A stretch of DNA of 27,377 nt from CAZQDP01 sp964592375 (GCA_964592375.1 CAZQDP010000027.1:1-27377), one strand, 5' to 3'; positions 1 through 9,362 are shown, numbered from the stretch's first letter. Program-made: numbers and translations. Notes: generated from the letters alone by a model not told the origin.

Positions 1-29
1 GCAAGAAAAAAATTTATTCAATATTACTA

Positions 30-58
30 TTTACTTTCCCTTCAAATATTGATAAAAT
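30..58 (+). promoter_or_regulatory. possible promoter of purL
   Basis: TTTACT at 30-35 and TAAAAT at 53-58 are separated by 17 bases, a reasonable but not perfect sigma-A match. It would leave a leader of about 100 bases before the purL start. No purine riboswitch fold was recognised in that leader. Confidence 0.35.
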
Positions 59-114
59 AGATGTGTTTAAAAAATGTCTATTTATCGTTTATTTTGTTTG
101 ATTTTATATATCAT

Positions 115-150
115 GCAGCCACTCACTGGTGGAAGGCTGCGCAGTTTTTG
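115..150 (+). promoter_or_regulatory. hairpin with short U tract just ahead of purL
   Basis: GCAGCC at 115-120 pairs with GGCTGC at 135-140, and five Ts follow at 145-149. The purL ribosome binding site comes straight after. The arrangement could be a weak attenuator or the terminator of a gene upstream of the window. The stem is only six pairs with a 14-base loop, so the call is tentative. Confidence 0.3.
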
Positions 151-162
151 AAGGAGGATACG

Positions 163-3100
163 ATGGTAAGGCGAATATTTGTGGAAAAAAAATCGGGTTA
201 TGATATTGAGGCGCAGGGAATATATAGCGACCTTACAAAAAACCTTGGGATAAAGTGCATTGAGGGTGTACGTGTTTTATGCCGATACGATGTAGAGGGT
301 CTGGACGAGCCTACATACAATTTAGCAAAAAAAGTTGTGTTTTCCGAACCGGTTACGGACATTTGCTATGATGAGCACATGCCGAAGGTGGACGGCGCGA
401 AGGTGTTTGCCATTGAATATTTGCCAGGGCAATATGATCAAAGGGCGGACTCTGCAGGGCAGTGCATTCAGCTCATTACCTGTGGGGAGAGGCCGAATTT
501 AAAATGTGCCAAGGTGATTATCATTGAAGGAAATGTGGATGATACGACCACGCAATATATTCAAAAGTACCTCATCAATCCGGTGGAGGCAAGAGAGGCC
601 TCGTTGGAAAAGCCTTCTACCATTGAGGAGCAGCGCGTTTGGCCGCAGGAAGTAGCCACCATTGCAGATTTTACAAGTGCTAACGCCGAGCAGCTTGCAC
701 TTTTACTTAAAAGCCTTGGTCTTGCGATGGACTTTGAGGATATTTTATTTTGCCAAAAATATTTTAGAGAGGTAGAAAAGCGCTGCCCTACCATGACGGA
801 AATAAAAATGATCGACACCTACTGGTCGGATCATTGTCGGCATACCACTTTCCTAACAGAAATTACGCAGGTTCAGGTGCAAGAGGGTATTGGCAGCGAT
901 ACCATCAAAAAAACATGGGAGGACTATCTTGCCACGCGTAGCGAGCTATATGCAGGCCGGGATAAGCCTATTTGCCTCATGGATATTGCCACCATTGGCA
1001 TGAAAAAGCTAAAGAAGCAAGGCAAGCTACCTTTGCTGGATTTAAGCGAGGAAATCAATGCATGCAGTATTGAGGTGGAGGCAGATATTGATGGCAAAAA
1101 AGAAAAATGGCTGGTGATGTTCAAAAACGAGACACATAACCATCCCACGGAAATAGAACCCTTTGGCGGTGCCGCTACCTGCCTTGGCGGTGCAATTCGC
1201 GATCCGCTCTCGGGGCGTTCTTATGTATATCAGGCAATGCGCGTGACCGGCAGTGGGGACCCTACGGGAAGCATTCGGCAGACCCTACCCGGCAAGCTAC
1301 CTCAGAAAAAAATCACAACGGGAGCCGCGGCAGGCTATAGTGCATATGGAAATCAAATTGGTCTGAGCACCGGCAAGGTGGAGGAAATCTACCACCCGGG
1401 CTACGTGGCAAAAAGGCTGGAGATTGGTGCGGTTATCGGTGCGGCGCCAAAGGACATGGTGCGGCGCGAGGTGCCATATGCGGGGGATGTGGTTATCCTC
1501 CTTGGCGGGGGCACAGGCAGAGACGGATGCGGAGGTGCAACCGGCTCGTCTAAAGCACATACCGATGAATCGGTAGAGCAGTGCGGCGCAGAGGTGCAAA
1601 AGGGCAATCCTCCTGTGGAAAGAAAAATCCAAAGACTGTTTCGAGATAAGGAGCTTACGCTTCTCATCAAGCGATGCAACGACTTTGGGGCAGGCGGCGT
1701 TTCCGTTGCCATCGGAGAGCTGGCAGACGGACTTGTGATTGATCTGGATAAGGTACCTAAAAAATATGAAGGCTTAGACGGAACAGAGCTTGCCATTTCA
1801 GAATCACAAGAGCGTATGGCCGTGGTGGTGGACGCATGTGACGCACAAAAATTCATTGATAAAGCAAGCGCTGAAAATATAGAGGCTACCATCGTAGCAC
1901 AGGTGACGAGCGAGCCCAGACTGATCATGAAATGGCAGGGAAAGGTGATTGTCGATATTGGCAGAGCGTTTTTAAACTCTAACGGCGCACCCAAATACAC
2001 CACGGCAGTGGTGGAAGGGGTTGTGGGAAGCTGGCAAGCACCCCTTAGAGCTGTAACGAAAGAAACACTCATGCAAAGGATATCCGACCTGAATAGTTGC
2101 AGCAAAAAAGGACTGTCTGAGCGATTTGACAGCACCATAGGCGCAGGCACGGTTCTCATGCCCTTTGGAGGCAAGCACCAGCTGACACCCTCTGAGGCAA
2201 TGGTAGCCAAGCTACCGGTGCTTTTTGGGGATACAAAAACCGTTACTGTTTTTTCGCATGGAATAAACCCTTATATGACAAAATGGAGTCCATTTCATGG
2301 AAGCGTTTATGCAGTTGTAGAAGCGGTGGCAAGGCTCATTGCGGCCGGTGCACCGTTTGAAAATATTTATTTGACCCTTCAAGAGTATTTCGAACGGATG
2401 GGGCAAGACCCAAAGCGTTGGGGAAAACCATTGGCGGCACTTTTGGGCGCATACTATGCACAAATGCAACTTGGCATGGCGGCCATCGGCGGAAAGGACA
2501 GTATGTCCGGCAGTTTTAATGATCTGGATGTGCCGCCCACATTGGCCGCATTTGCAGTAGCACCCGGCGATGCTGAAGCAATTATTTCCCCCGAGTTCAA
2601 AGGAGTAGGCCATCGTGTTGTCCTCTTTGATGTGGGGCAGACTGAAGAGCTACTTCCGGATTTTGCGCTTCTTCAAAAGGAATTTGGCCGCATTGCGGCA
2701 TATATTAGAGAAGGCAGGTTACTTTCTGCTATTTCCGTTAGAAACGGTGGTATTGCCACTGCCCTTAGCGAGATGTGCTTTGGTAATCAAATCGGTTTTG
2801 TGCTTGATGATGGTGTGCAGCTTGATTTGCTACGCCCCATGTATGGATGCATTATCGCAGAGGTAGCGCATGGCGCGGTAGTGGATGCACTACCCATTGG
2901 CATCACCTGCAAAGAGATGAGCATTTCCTTTGGAAAAACAAAAATTGACCTGCAGGAATTAACGCAGGCATACTTAACACCGCTCGAAGGGGTATTCCCC
3001 ATGCATGCAAAGGCGGGGGACGATAAACCCATAGAACAAAAGCTGTGCTATGAACGGGTGAGCTTTTGCGGCAAAGGCATTGCAAAACCAACGGTGTTTA

Positions 3101-3882
3101 TTCCCGTGTTTCCGGGAACCAACTGTGAGTACGACAGCACAAAGGCTTTTGAAAATGCAGGCGGTAACGTGGAAACCTTCGTCATCAAAAATCTTTGTGC
3201 GAAAGATATCCACTATTCCATTGAAGAGATGACCAAAAGAATACGCAGTGCACAAATTGTGATGCTGCCGGGTGGTTTTAGTGCAGGAGACGAGCCGGAT
3301 GGCTCCGGAAAATTTATTGCTGCCATCTTCCGTGCTCCGGCAGTGAGCGAGGCAGTTGGCAGACTGCTGAGTGTGCAGGATGGACTGATGATTGGTATTT
3401 GCAACGGATTTCAAGCACTCATCAAGTTAGGGTTGGTGCCTTACGGCGAGATTAGGGATATGGATGAGACTTGCCCGACCCTTACCTACAATACCATTGG
3501 CAGGCATATATCCTGTATGGCCAATACGAAGGTGGTGTCCGTTAAATCTCCGTGGCTCTCCCTTTGCAAGGCGTCAGACATCCATACAGTCGCTTTTTCC
3601 CATGGGGAAGGGCGGTTTGTTTGTCCGCCTGCGCTATATGAAAAATTGCTGGCAAACGGGCAGATTGCCACCCAATATGTGGATTTTGAAGGCAATCCCA
3701 CCTATGATATTCGTTTTAATCCAAATGGATCGTATCAGGCGGTGGAAGGCATTCTCAGTCCAGATGGCAGAGTGCTGGGGAAAATGGGCCATAGCGAAAG
3801 AGCGGGACGTTATTTGTACAAAAACATTGAAGGAAATCTATGCCAGCCACTTTTTGAGGCGGGAATTCAATATTTTAAATAG
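163..3882 (+). CDS. purL: phosphoribosylformylglycinamidine synthase, single-chain type
   Basis: Catalyses the fourth step of purine synthesis, converting FGAR plus glutamine and ATP to FGAM in the cytoplasm. The 1239-residue chain has the fused order of large PurL proteins: an N-terminal PurS-like part, two AIRS-type synthase halves and a C-terminal glutaminase. Visible landmarks are the linker motif IDTYWSDHCRHTTF, the synthase motif KNETHNHPTEIEPFGGAAT, and a class I glutamine amidotransferase domain from about residue 975, with nucleophile Cys1080 (GICNGFQ) and His1210/Glu1212 (GHSERAG). The frame is open back to an ATG at 61, but AAGGAGG at 151-157 places the start at 163. lysA follows after 14 bases, so the two are probably cotranscribed. 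The length matches the clostridial large-subunit form, so no separate purS or purQ is expected. Confidence 0.96.
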   Translation: MVRRIFVEKKSGYDIEAQGIYSDLTKNLGIKCIEGVRVLCRYDVEGLDEPTYNLAKKVVFSEPVTDICYDEHMPKVDGAKVFAIEYLPGQYDQRADSAGQCIQLITCGERPNLKCAKVIIIEGNVDDTTTQYIQKYLINPVEAREASLEKPSTIEEQRVWPQEVATIADFTSANAEQLALLLKSLGLAMDFEDILFCQKYFREVEKRCPTMTEIKMIDTYWSDHCRHTTFLTEITQVQVQEGIGSDTIKKTWEDYLATRSELYAGRDKPICLMDIATIGMKKLKKQGKLPLLDLSEEINACSIEVEADIDGKKEKWLVMFKNETHNHPTEIEPFGGAATCLGGAIRDPLSGRSYVYQAMRVTGSGDPTGSIRQTLPGKLPQKKITTGAAAGYSAYGNQIGLSTGKVEEIYHPGYVAKRLEIGAVIGAAPKDMVRREVPYAGDVVILLGGGTGRDGCGGATGSSKAHTDESVEQCGAEVQKGNPPVERKIQRLFRDKELTLLIKRCNDFGAGGVSVAIGELADGLVIDLDKVPKKYEGLDGTELAISESQERMAVVVDACDAQKFIDKASAENIEATIVAQVTSEPRLIMKWQGKVIVDIGRAFLNSNGAPKYTTAVVEGVVGSWQAPLRAVTKETLMQRISDLNSCSKKGLSERFDSTIGAGTVLMPFGGKHQLTPSEAMVAKLPVLFGDTKTVTVFSHGINPYMTKWSPFHGSVYAVVEAVARLIAAGAPFENIYLTLQEYFERMGQDPKRWGKPLAALLGAYYAQMQLGMAAIGGKDSMSGSFNDLDVPPTLAAFAVAPGDAEAIISPEFKGVGHRVVLFDVGQTEELLPDFALLQKEFGRIAAYIREGRLLSAISVRNGGIATALSEMCFGNQIGFVLDDGVQLDLLRPMYGCIIAEVAHGAVVDALPIGITCKEMSISFGKTKIDLQELTQAYLTPLEGVFPMHAKAGDDKPIEQKLCYERVSFCGKGIAKPTVFIPVFPGTNCEYDSTKAFENAGGNVETFVIKNLCAKDIHYSIEEMTKRIRSAQIVMLPGGFSAGDEPDGSGKFIAAIFRAPAVSEAVGRLLSVQDGLMIGICNGFQALIKLGLVPYGEIRDMDETCPTLTYNTIGRHISCMANTKVVSVKSPWLSLCKASDIHTVAFSHGEGRFVCPPALYEKLLANGQIATQYVDFEGNPTYDIRFNPNGSYQAVEGILSPDGRVLGKMGHSERAGRYLYKNIEGNLCQPLFEAGIQYFK

Positions 3883-3896
3883 TAGGAGTGATAAAA

Positions 3897-5198
3897 ATGT
3901 TTGTATCGGAGTGTCTTTCGGTCAATGAAAAAAACAGATTGCAAATCGGTGGCTGTGATACGGTGGAGCTTGCAGAGCAATATGGTACACCGCTGTATGT
4001 TATGGATGAAGGGAAAATTAGGCATAGCTGCCAAGTTTATAAAAACGCCATGGATAAATACTATGGCGGAAAAGGGCTTGTGTTATTTGCATCCAAAGCA
4101 TTTTGCAGTATGTACATGTGCAAGATTGCAAAGGAGGAAGGGCTCGGTCTTGACGTGGTATCCGGCGGTGAGCTGTATACTGCCTTAAAATCAGGGTTTC
4201 CCATGGAAAAGGTATACTTCCACGGCAATAATAAAACAGAGCAAGAACTAACGCTTGCCGTAACAAATGGCGTTGGTCGAATTGTGGTAGACAATTTAAC
4301 CGAGCTTCAGACCCTGAGCACCATTGCAAAGCAGCAGAATAAAAACGTAAAAATTTTATTTCGTATTAAGCCGGGTATTGATGCACATACACATGATTTT
4401 GTGCAAACCGGACAGATCGATTCCAAATTTGGTGTAGCCTTAGAAACCGGCGAAGCCTTTGATGCATATCAAAAAGCAGCCGCTATGCCTGGTGTGGAGG
4501 TAGTGGGTGTACATTGCCATATCGGTTCGCAGATTTTTGACCTTGCACCCTTTGAGCTTGCCGCCAAGGTGATGATGAACTTTGTTGCGGACTTAAAGGA
4601 TCAGCTGGGTATTGTGATTAAGGAACTAAACCTGGGCGGAGGCTTTGGGATTAAATATATAGAAGAGCATGACCCGGTGAATTACAATGAGTATATTAAT
4701 GCAGTATCAGGCGTGGTCAAAAAAATTGCACACGAAAGAAATATTCCGCAGCCATTTATGCTCATGGAGCCGGGTAGGTCCATTGTTGCACCTGCCGGCA
4801 TTACGCTATATACCGTGGGTGGGATAAAGGATATTCCGAATGTGCGTACCTATGTATCGGTAGATGGCGGCATGGCAGATAATCCTCGATATATTATGTA
4901 TCAGTCCAGGTATGATGCGCTCCTTGCGAATAATCCCTTGGCACCAAAGGATAAAATGATTACCATTGCAGGAAAATGCTGTGAGTCCGGCGACCTTTTG
5001 ATTAAAGATATAAAAATGCCGAAGCTCAAAGTGGGGGATACCTTGGCGGTACTTGCAACCGGTGCATATAATTACTCCATGGCAAGCAATTACAATCGTA
5101 TTCCTCGCCCGCCTGTCATTATGGTAGAGGGAGGCAAATCAAAGGTGATCATCAAGCGAGAGACATATGAGGATATTGTGCGGAACGATATTTTATAA
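3897..5198 (+). CDS. lysA: diaminopimelate decarboxylase
   Basis: A PLP-dependent fold-type III decarboxylase that turns meso-diaminopimelate into lysine, the last step of the pathway. The 433-residue product shows the PLP lysine in FASKAFC (Lys67), the HIGSQ motif, the glycine-rich phosphate loop GGGFGIKY, the active-site CCESGD (Cys362 to Asp365) and the family signature TGAYNYSMASNYN. A GTG at 3888 could also open the frame, but it overlaps the ribosome binding site AGGAG (3884-3888), so the ATG at 3897 is preferred. It lies 14 bases after purL, suggesting one transcript. An imperfect hairpin (about 5199-5232) follows without a U run, so transcription may continue into the deacetylase gene. 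Confidence 0.95.
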   Translation: MFVSECLSVNEKNRLQIGGCDTVELAEQYGTPLYVMDEGKIRHSCQVYKNAMDKYYGGKGLVLFASKAFCSMYMCKIAKEEGLGLDVVSGGELYTALKSGFPMEKVYFHGNNKTEQELTLAVTNGVGRIVVDNLTELQTLSTIAKQQNKNVKILFRIKPGIDAHTHDFVQTGQIDSKFGVALETGEAFDAYQKAAAMPGVEVVGVHCHIGSQIFDLAPFELAAKVMMNFVADLKDQLGIVIKELNLGGGFGIKYIEEHDPVNYNEYINAVSGVVKKIAHERNIPQPFMLMEPGRSIVAPAGITLYTVGGIKDIPNVRTYVSVDGGMADNPRYIMYQSRYDALLANNPLAPKDKMITIAGKCCESGDLLIKDIKMPKLKVGDTLAVLATGAYNYSMASNYNRIPRPPVIMVEGGKSKVIIKRETYEDIVRNDIL

Positions 5199-5263
5199 AT
5201 TACGTCATCATTATCAGATGATTGATGTAATCGTGTTCATCGCATCATAGAGGGGGAGTGCAA

Positions 5264-6460
5264 ATGCCAAAGACGTCATTTTGGACATATAAACTTATTT
5301 TTACATTTATTTTCTTGGTATTTGTCTGTTCTTTCATGGATAGCCAAGGAATAGATGAAAAAAATGATTTGCAAATCTATTCAGATTATGCTATTCCGGT
5401 CATTACCTATCATGATATTTCGGAAAACCCTTCCGCTTGGAATTCCTTTTGCATTCACCCACTGCAGATGGAGCAGGATTTTTATGCCCTGAGGCAGCTC
5501 GGATTTACCACGATTACGGTAGACGAATATATACAGATCAAAAAAGCATATGAGCGCAAGGATAAAGATAAATTGTATCAGCTGATGCAGATATATAAAA
5601 ACCCCATACTCATTACGGTGGACGATGGCTATGAGGGGGTATACAAATATATGTATCCTCTGATGAAAAAGTACAACATAAAGGCCAATATGTATCTCAT
5701 CAGCGGAGAAATGGAAAAGAAACTACCTCAGTTTCTTACTTGGGAGCAAGTGCGTGAAATGCAAGAGAGCGGCCTTGCGTGTTTCGGAAATCATTCCACT
5801 GTATTACATATGAAAACCAAATCGCAACTGGCGGAAATGTACTATGACCCAGACTTATCACAGCAGGTGAGTGAGGATTATGCTGCTTGCAACGCCATGA
5901 TCAAAAGCCGAATCGGCACAGATGTGCTGAGCTTGGCATATCCATATGGTCTATACAATGAAGAGCTCCAAAGAATTGTAGCGGGGATGGGCATTGAATT
6001 TACGTTTACCACCAATTATGGCATATCGCCCTTCCATAGCGGAAATCATGAGCTCAAACGAATAAACAGAAGCTTTAGCTATACCACAAGTGATTTTTTG
6101 CGCAATGTCAACCATCTTATGCAAAAGAATAAATACCGCTTTATGGGAAATGTTGATGGAAAGGCGCAGGAAGTGGCAATTGGGGGGCTGGATATTCCCG
6201 GTCGATTTGCGCCTTCTTTGGAGCAGAGCCCTCCACCCGAAGGATTTGGAGATATTGATAAGCTTGGTGCAAGTGTGCAGATGAGCTATCCGGGCTTTAA
6301 TATCATTTCGCTTAAAAATGAGCAGGCTGAGCTGGTGATTAATACCTTTACACATGCGGTGGTCAGCAGTCAAACGGGAGCCGTGCATGAAAATAGCGTC
6401 ATGACTACGAAGGAAGGCAGGATATATGTGCGCCTTACGCTACTGAAAGAATTATCCTAA
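5264..6460 (+). CDS. membrane-anchored polysaccharide deacetylase (CE4/NodB fold)
   Basis: Probable extracellular de-N-acetylase of a cell-surface polysaccharide. An N-terminal hydrophobic segment (about residues 5-24) can act as signal anchor. The NodB metal site is visible: Asp120-Asp121 in TVDDGY, and His177/His182 in HSTVLH. The five-residue step between the histidines resembles the IcaB/PgaB branch more than peptidoglycan deacetylases with HTxxH. LAYPYG fits the third motif. Residues after about 270 form a C-terminal region I do not recognise. AGGGGGAG at 5251-5258 sets the ATG at 5264; an in-frame GTG at 5258 overlaps that site. The gene converges on the radical SAM gene with only 13 bases between stop codons. 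The natural substrate is unknown. Confidence 0.85.
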   Translation: MPKTSFWTYKLIFTFIFLVFVCSFMDSQGIDEKNDLQIYSDYAIPVITYHDISENPSAWNSFCIHPLQMEQDFYALRQLGFTTITVDEYIQIKKAYERKDKDKLYQLMQIYKNPILITVDDGYEGVYKYMYPLMKKYNIKANMYLISGEMEKKLPQFLTWEQVREMQESGLACFGNHSTVLHMKTKSQLAEMYYDPDLSQQVSEDYAACNAMIKSRIGTDVLSLAYPYGLYNEELQRIVAGMGIEFTFTTNYGISPFHSGNHELKRINRSFSYTTSDFLRNVNHLMQKNKYRFMGNVDGKAQEVAIGGLDIPGRFAPSLEQSPPPEGFGDIDKLGASVQMSYPGFNIISLKNEQAELVINTFTHAVVSSQTGAVHENSVMTTKEGRIYVRLTLLKELS

Positions 6461-6473
6461 GAAAAGCATATTT

Positions 6474-7580
6474 TTAAACTTTTCCACTCATCAGCAGTCC
6501 GGCGATTTTTTGCAGCCGGGCTGCATTTTTTTTGAAAAACATTTGATATGATTTGCAGAAATAACTAAGGCCATCCTCCCGATCCCGCCTGCAGCCACAG
6601 CGGCAAAGCATAAAATAGGAGCATGTGCTACACGCATCATCTCTTTTTATTGAGGTTTGCACAAAATCAAGCGCACGCGGTGAGGTGGCCATTTGTGCAA
6701 AGCTGTGCGTTGAAATATTACCGAGCCGATATTCATCGGTTACATAAAAATCGCAAGGAAATACATCTCCATTTGCCTCCACCACGAAATAACAGGTGCA
6801 AATGCCCGCCATGGCACAGCTTTCGGGAGGGCGCCCCATGAGAATACTCAGCCAATTGTCAAAATGGCGGATGCTAATATACCTACCGGCAAGGAAATCT
6901 GCTTCCCAAAGGTCATAAAGCTTGCATAGAAAGCTTCCAAAAGCCTCCGGAGTCAGCGACCAGCCATAGCCTCCCCGAGGCTCCCCAAAAGGGTCAAGGC
7001 ACGGAATAAACTGCAAATAATTTATCCCCAGCTTTTTATAATACGCATAAATTTTCTCGGTAAATCTGGTGGTGGAAGCGGTAACTACACAAAGAATATT
7101 ATATTCTACCGAAAATTGTTCAAAGAGCTCTTTTGCCTTTAGTACGCCGGAAAAAGAGCTTTTACCGCCCACTGCCGTGCGGCATAGATCGTTTACTTCT
7201 TTGGGGCCATCCATGGACAGACCAACCAAAAAATGGTGCTTTGCTAAGAACATTGCAAATTCTTTATCAATCAAGGTGCCGTTTGTCTGCAAGGAATTAT
7301 GCACTGTAAGATTTTTATGGTTGTATTTTTGCTGAAGGTCCACAAGCGTGCGGTAAAAATCGATACCGGCAATCACAGGCTCGCCACCTTGAAAATTAAA
7401 TCCGCAAGATTCTTCCGCTTCACTCAGCGCCTTTTGTACAAGGGTTTCAAGGGTATCCTGCTGCATGACCCCATAATTCTCCTGTTCTCTTTTAGAGGCA
7501 ATATCCGTATAAAAGCAATACCTGCACTGCAGATTGCAGCTACCGGAGGCAGGCTTAATCAATATGTTCATCGGGGGCAT
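6474..7580 (-). CDS. anaerobic sulfatase-maturase-type radical SAM/SPASM enzyme
   Basis: Belongs to the family that oxidises a Cys or Ser of a sulfatase to formylglycine using SAM and three 4Fe-4S clusters. The radical SAM motif is Cys15-x3-Cys19-x2-Cys22, preceded by MPPMNILIKPAS, a typical anSME start. The SPASM part has Cys255, Cys261, Cys276, Cys317, Cys320, Cys326 and Cys330. Asp277 follows Cys276 in the PCDFYV motif, the position of the proposed catalytic aspartate of the Clostridium perfringens enzyme, and the 368-residue length also fits. The frame opens four codons earlier at 7592, but AAAGG abuts that codon, so the start at 7580 is chosen. No sulfatase gene lies in the window, so the substrate is either encoded elsewhere or is another peptide. 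It is divergent from the YkvI-like gene. Confidence 0.9.
   Translation of the reverse strand: MPPMNILIKPASGSCNLQCRYCFYTDIASKREQENYGVMQQDTLETLVQKALSEAEESCGFNFQGGEPVIAGIDFYRTLVDLQQKYNHKNLTVHNSLQTNGTLIDKEFAMFLAKHHFLVGLSMDGPKEVNDLCRTAVGGKSSFSGVLKAKELFEQFSVEYNILCVVTASTTRFTEKIYAYYKKLGINYLQFIPCLDPFGEPRGGYGWSLTPEAFGSFLCKLYDLWEADFLAGRYISIRHFDNWLSILMGRPPESCAMAGICTCYFVVEANGDVFPCDFYVTDEYRLGNISTHSFAQMATSPRALDFVQTSIKRDDACSTCSYFMLCRCGCRRDREDGLSYFCKSYQMFFKKNAARLQKIAGLLMSGKV
6511..6533 (+). terminator. rho-independent terminator embedded in the convergent gene
   Basis: TGCAGC (6511-6516), loop CGG, GCTGCA (6520-6525), then eight Ts at 6526-6533. It lies about 50 bases past the deacetylase stop and inside the 3' coding end of the opposite-strand radical SAM gene. 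It works only in the plus direction because the minus strand has As there. Confidence 0.65.
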
Positions 7581-7683
7581 GCGATTACACATCCTTTAAA
7601 AAAATCATTTCTTGAGCCTTGTCTGAATATCTATGTATCAATAGCAGAACCACAAAAAAGCGAAAAAGACAGGGGGCGTCACA

Positions 7684-8790
7684 TTGGGTGAATATCGGTC
7701 AGCTGCCGTTTTGGCATGTATCTACACAGGAACAGTAATCGGTGCAGGCTTTGCTTCCGGCCAAGAAATTTGGCAATTCTTCGGGCGGCTAGGCGCTGCC
7801 GGATTTTGGGGACTAATCACAACCTCAGTGATACTTGCCATCGCCGGAGCTGGTATATTCTTAAAAGTGTATCGACTGGACCTTCGCAGTTATCATGAAT
7901 TTTGCATAGAGGTGTTTGGCACCAAAATAGGCGGCGTGGTCGTTTTGCTTGGCAATCTGTTTATGTTCTGCTCGTTTTGCGTCATGCTCTCGGGTAGCGG
8001 AGCTGTTTTTGCGCAAGAGGCAGGTCAAACGCCGTCCTTTGGCATTGCGCTCATGGCCGCATTTTGCCTGATTGTTTTTTTAAAAGGAACCGATGGGGTG
8101 GCCATGGTCAATATCTTTTTGGCACCCATCATGATGGTGGGTATTCTCATTTTAGGTGCACATACTATTTTATATGGAGATAGAGGCGTTGTCAATAGTT
8201 TTTCGGAGCTTGTCAAGATGAATGACAATGCACTTGTGGCGGCAATGGTTTACGCGAGCTACAATCTTTTAACGCTGCCGGGCATTATCACTGTGGTGCG
8301 CAAAAAGATTGTTTCAAGCAGAGCAGCATGCATTGGCGGTATTGCAGGGGGTGCTCTGCTTTGCATCGGCGCGCTATGTATCTATGCGGCTTCCCTCACG
8401 CCCGGTGTTTATCTGTATGAGGTGCCGGCACTCACGGCGGCAGGGCATATTGGCAAGTATTTTCGGCTGTATTATGGCATTGTTATCTATATGGCCATGC
8501 TCACCACGGCAGTATCCTGCGGCATGGGATTTATTCGATCCCTCAATCCCAAGCCCACCACCTTCCTGCCCCTGGCGGTTTGCATTCTGGCAAGCCTGCT
8601 GGCACTGGCAGGATTTTCAAGGCTGGTGCAGGTGTTTTATACAGCCTTTGGCTATATCGGTATCTTTATTACCATCATGGTGCTCAGGCAAAGCATAAAA
8701 GAAATTGCGATTATGCGTTACGGTGAGAATGAGGTAGATAAATGTAGTATGAAAAGCATAATAAGTCGCAAATGGGGAAAACGCGTATAA
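7684..8790 (+). CDS. YkvI-like membrane protein, probable amino-acid-type transporter
   Basis: A 368-residue, highly hydrophobic protein with about ten predicted membrane helices. The N-terminal segment contains TVIGAGFASGQEIWQFF, a signature I associate with the Bacillus YkvI family, distantly related to the APC amino acid permeases. The substrate is not known. Translation appears to start at a TTG (7684) because AGGGGG at 7671-7676 lies seven bases upstream and no ATG is better placed. The gene is divergent from the radical SAM gene across about 100 bases. A tRNA-Pro with its own promoter follows 50 bases after the stop. Confidence 0.75.
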   Translation: MGEYRSAAVLACIYTGTVIGAGFASGQEIWQFFGRLGAAGFWGLITTSVILAIAGAGIFLKVYRLDLRSYHEFCIEVFGTKIGGVVVLLGNLFMFCSFCVMLSGSGAVFAQEAGQTPSFGIALMAAFCLIVFLKGTDGVAMVNIFLAPIMMVGILILGAHTILYGDRGVVNSFSELVKMNDNALVAAMVYASYNLLTLPGIITVVRKKIVSSRAACIGGIAGGALLCIGALCIYAASLTPGVYLYEVPALTAAGHIGKYFRLYYGIVIYMAMLTTAVSCGMGFIRSLNPKPTTFLPLAVCILASLLALAGFSRLVQVFYTAFGYIGIFITIMVLRQSIKEIAIMRYGENEVDKCSMKSIISRKWGKRV

Positions 8791-8797
8791 ATGAAAA

Positions 8798-8826
8798 TTG
8801 TGATAAATGCCCCGATGTTGTATAAT
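8798..8826 (+). promoter_or_regulatory. sigma-A promoter of tRNA-Pro
   Basis: TTGTGA at 8798-8803 and TATAAT at 8821-8826 with a 17-base spacer. The predicted transcript would begin about ten bases before the mature tRNA. Confidence 0.8.
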
Positions 8827-8841
8827 ATTATGGTGTCACCT

Positions 8842-8949
<108 letters not shown>

Positions 8950-8950
8950 C

Positions 8951-9123
8951 AATTATATTCGCCTATCGGCGAGTGATATTGGCTTTGCCAGTGATATTAT
9001 TTTATAGTGATATCGCCTGGGCAGTAAGGTTTAGGGCGAATATAATATCACTCGTGCATAAGCACGAAGATCACTTTTCTTAAAGAAAAAATATCACTGC
9101 AAGCATCGCTTGCAATTTCACTT
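8951..9123. repeat. hairpin / ATCACT repeat array, left block
   Basis: Two opposed halves. The first has AGTGATATT at 8972 and 8990 and AGTGATAT at 9006, the first two copies separated by the palindrome TGGC-TTT-GCCA. The second has the reverse-complement motif at 9044 (AATATCACT), 9067 (AAGATCACT), 9090 (AATATCACT) and 9114 (AATTTCACT), stepping 23, 23 and 24 bases. Its copies are separated by CGTGC-ATAA-GCACG (9053-9066), TTTTCT-TAA-AGAAAA (9075-9089) and GCAAGC-ATC-GCTTGC (9099-9113). ATTATATTCGCC (8952-8963) and GGCGAATATAAT (9035-9046) form an outer inverted repeat around the first half. It is not a CRISPR array: the constant part is only nine bases and the variable parts are self-complementary. 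Similar TTTCACT-plus-hairpin arrays occur in other Clostridia as far as I recall; their role is not known to me. Confidence 0.75.
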
Positions 9124-9173
9124 AAAAGCGCATCATTCCTATGCTACAACAGACCAAAAGGCAGGGGATACAA

Positions 9174-9362
9174 TTGACAGAAAGCATATTAAGAGTAAAA
9201 TTAAAAGAATTTGCAAAAAATATTATTTTACTTTGCAGAGAATTTAAAGCTACACAAAAAGAAAGTGTATTAACAAATCAAATTTTGCGTAGTGGAACTT
9301 CTATTGGTGCAAACATTCATGAAGGTAATTATGCACAAGTCTATGTTAAGAATAGTATTTAA
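9174..9362 (+). pseudogene. truncated four-helix-bundle (S23/Avd-like) protein
   Basis: The product matches the start of the family named four helix bundle protein (TIGR02436), related to proteins encoded in 23S rRNA intervening sequences and to Avd of diversity-generating retroelements. The motif LRSGTSIGANIHEGNYAQ is diagnostic. Intact members run to about 115-125 residues, while this frame breaks away right after NYAQ and stops at TAA 9360-9362, about 62 residues from the likely start. I prefer the TTG at 9174 with AGGGG at 9163-9167, because the family usually begins just ahead of the ILRxK motif; the ATG at 9141 has no ribosome binding site. It sits between two hairpin-repeat blocks. A truncated but expressed protein is possible, but loss of the last helices makes function unlikely. 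Confidence 0.75.

Noticed and set aside
1401..2210. 269-codon minus-strand frame inside purL
   Set aside because: Antisense shadow of a well-conserved gene, rich in Ser, Thr and Pro, with no ribosome binding site or family motif.
9044..9123. CRISPR array
   Set aside because: The steps of 23-24 bases with a constant motif are suggestive, but the constant part is only nine bases, the spacers are palindromes and no cas gene is near.
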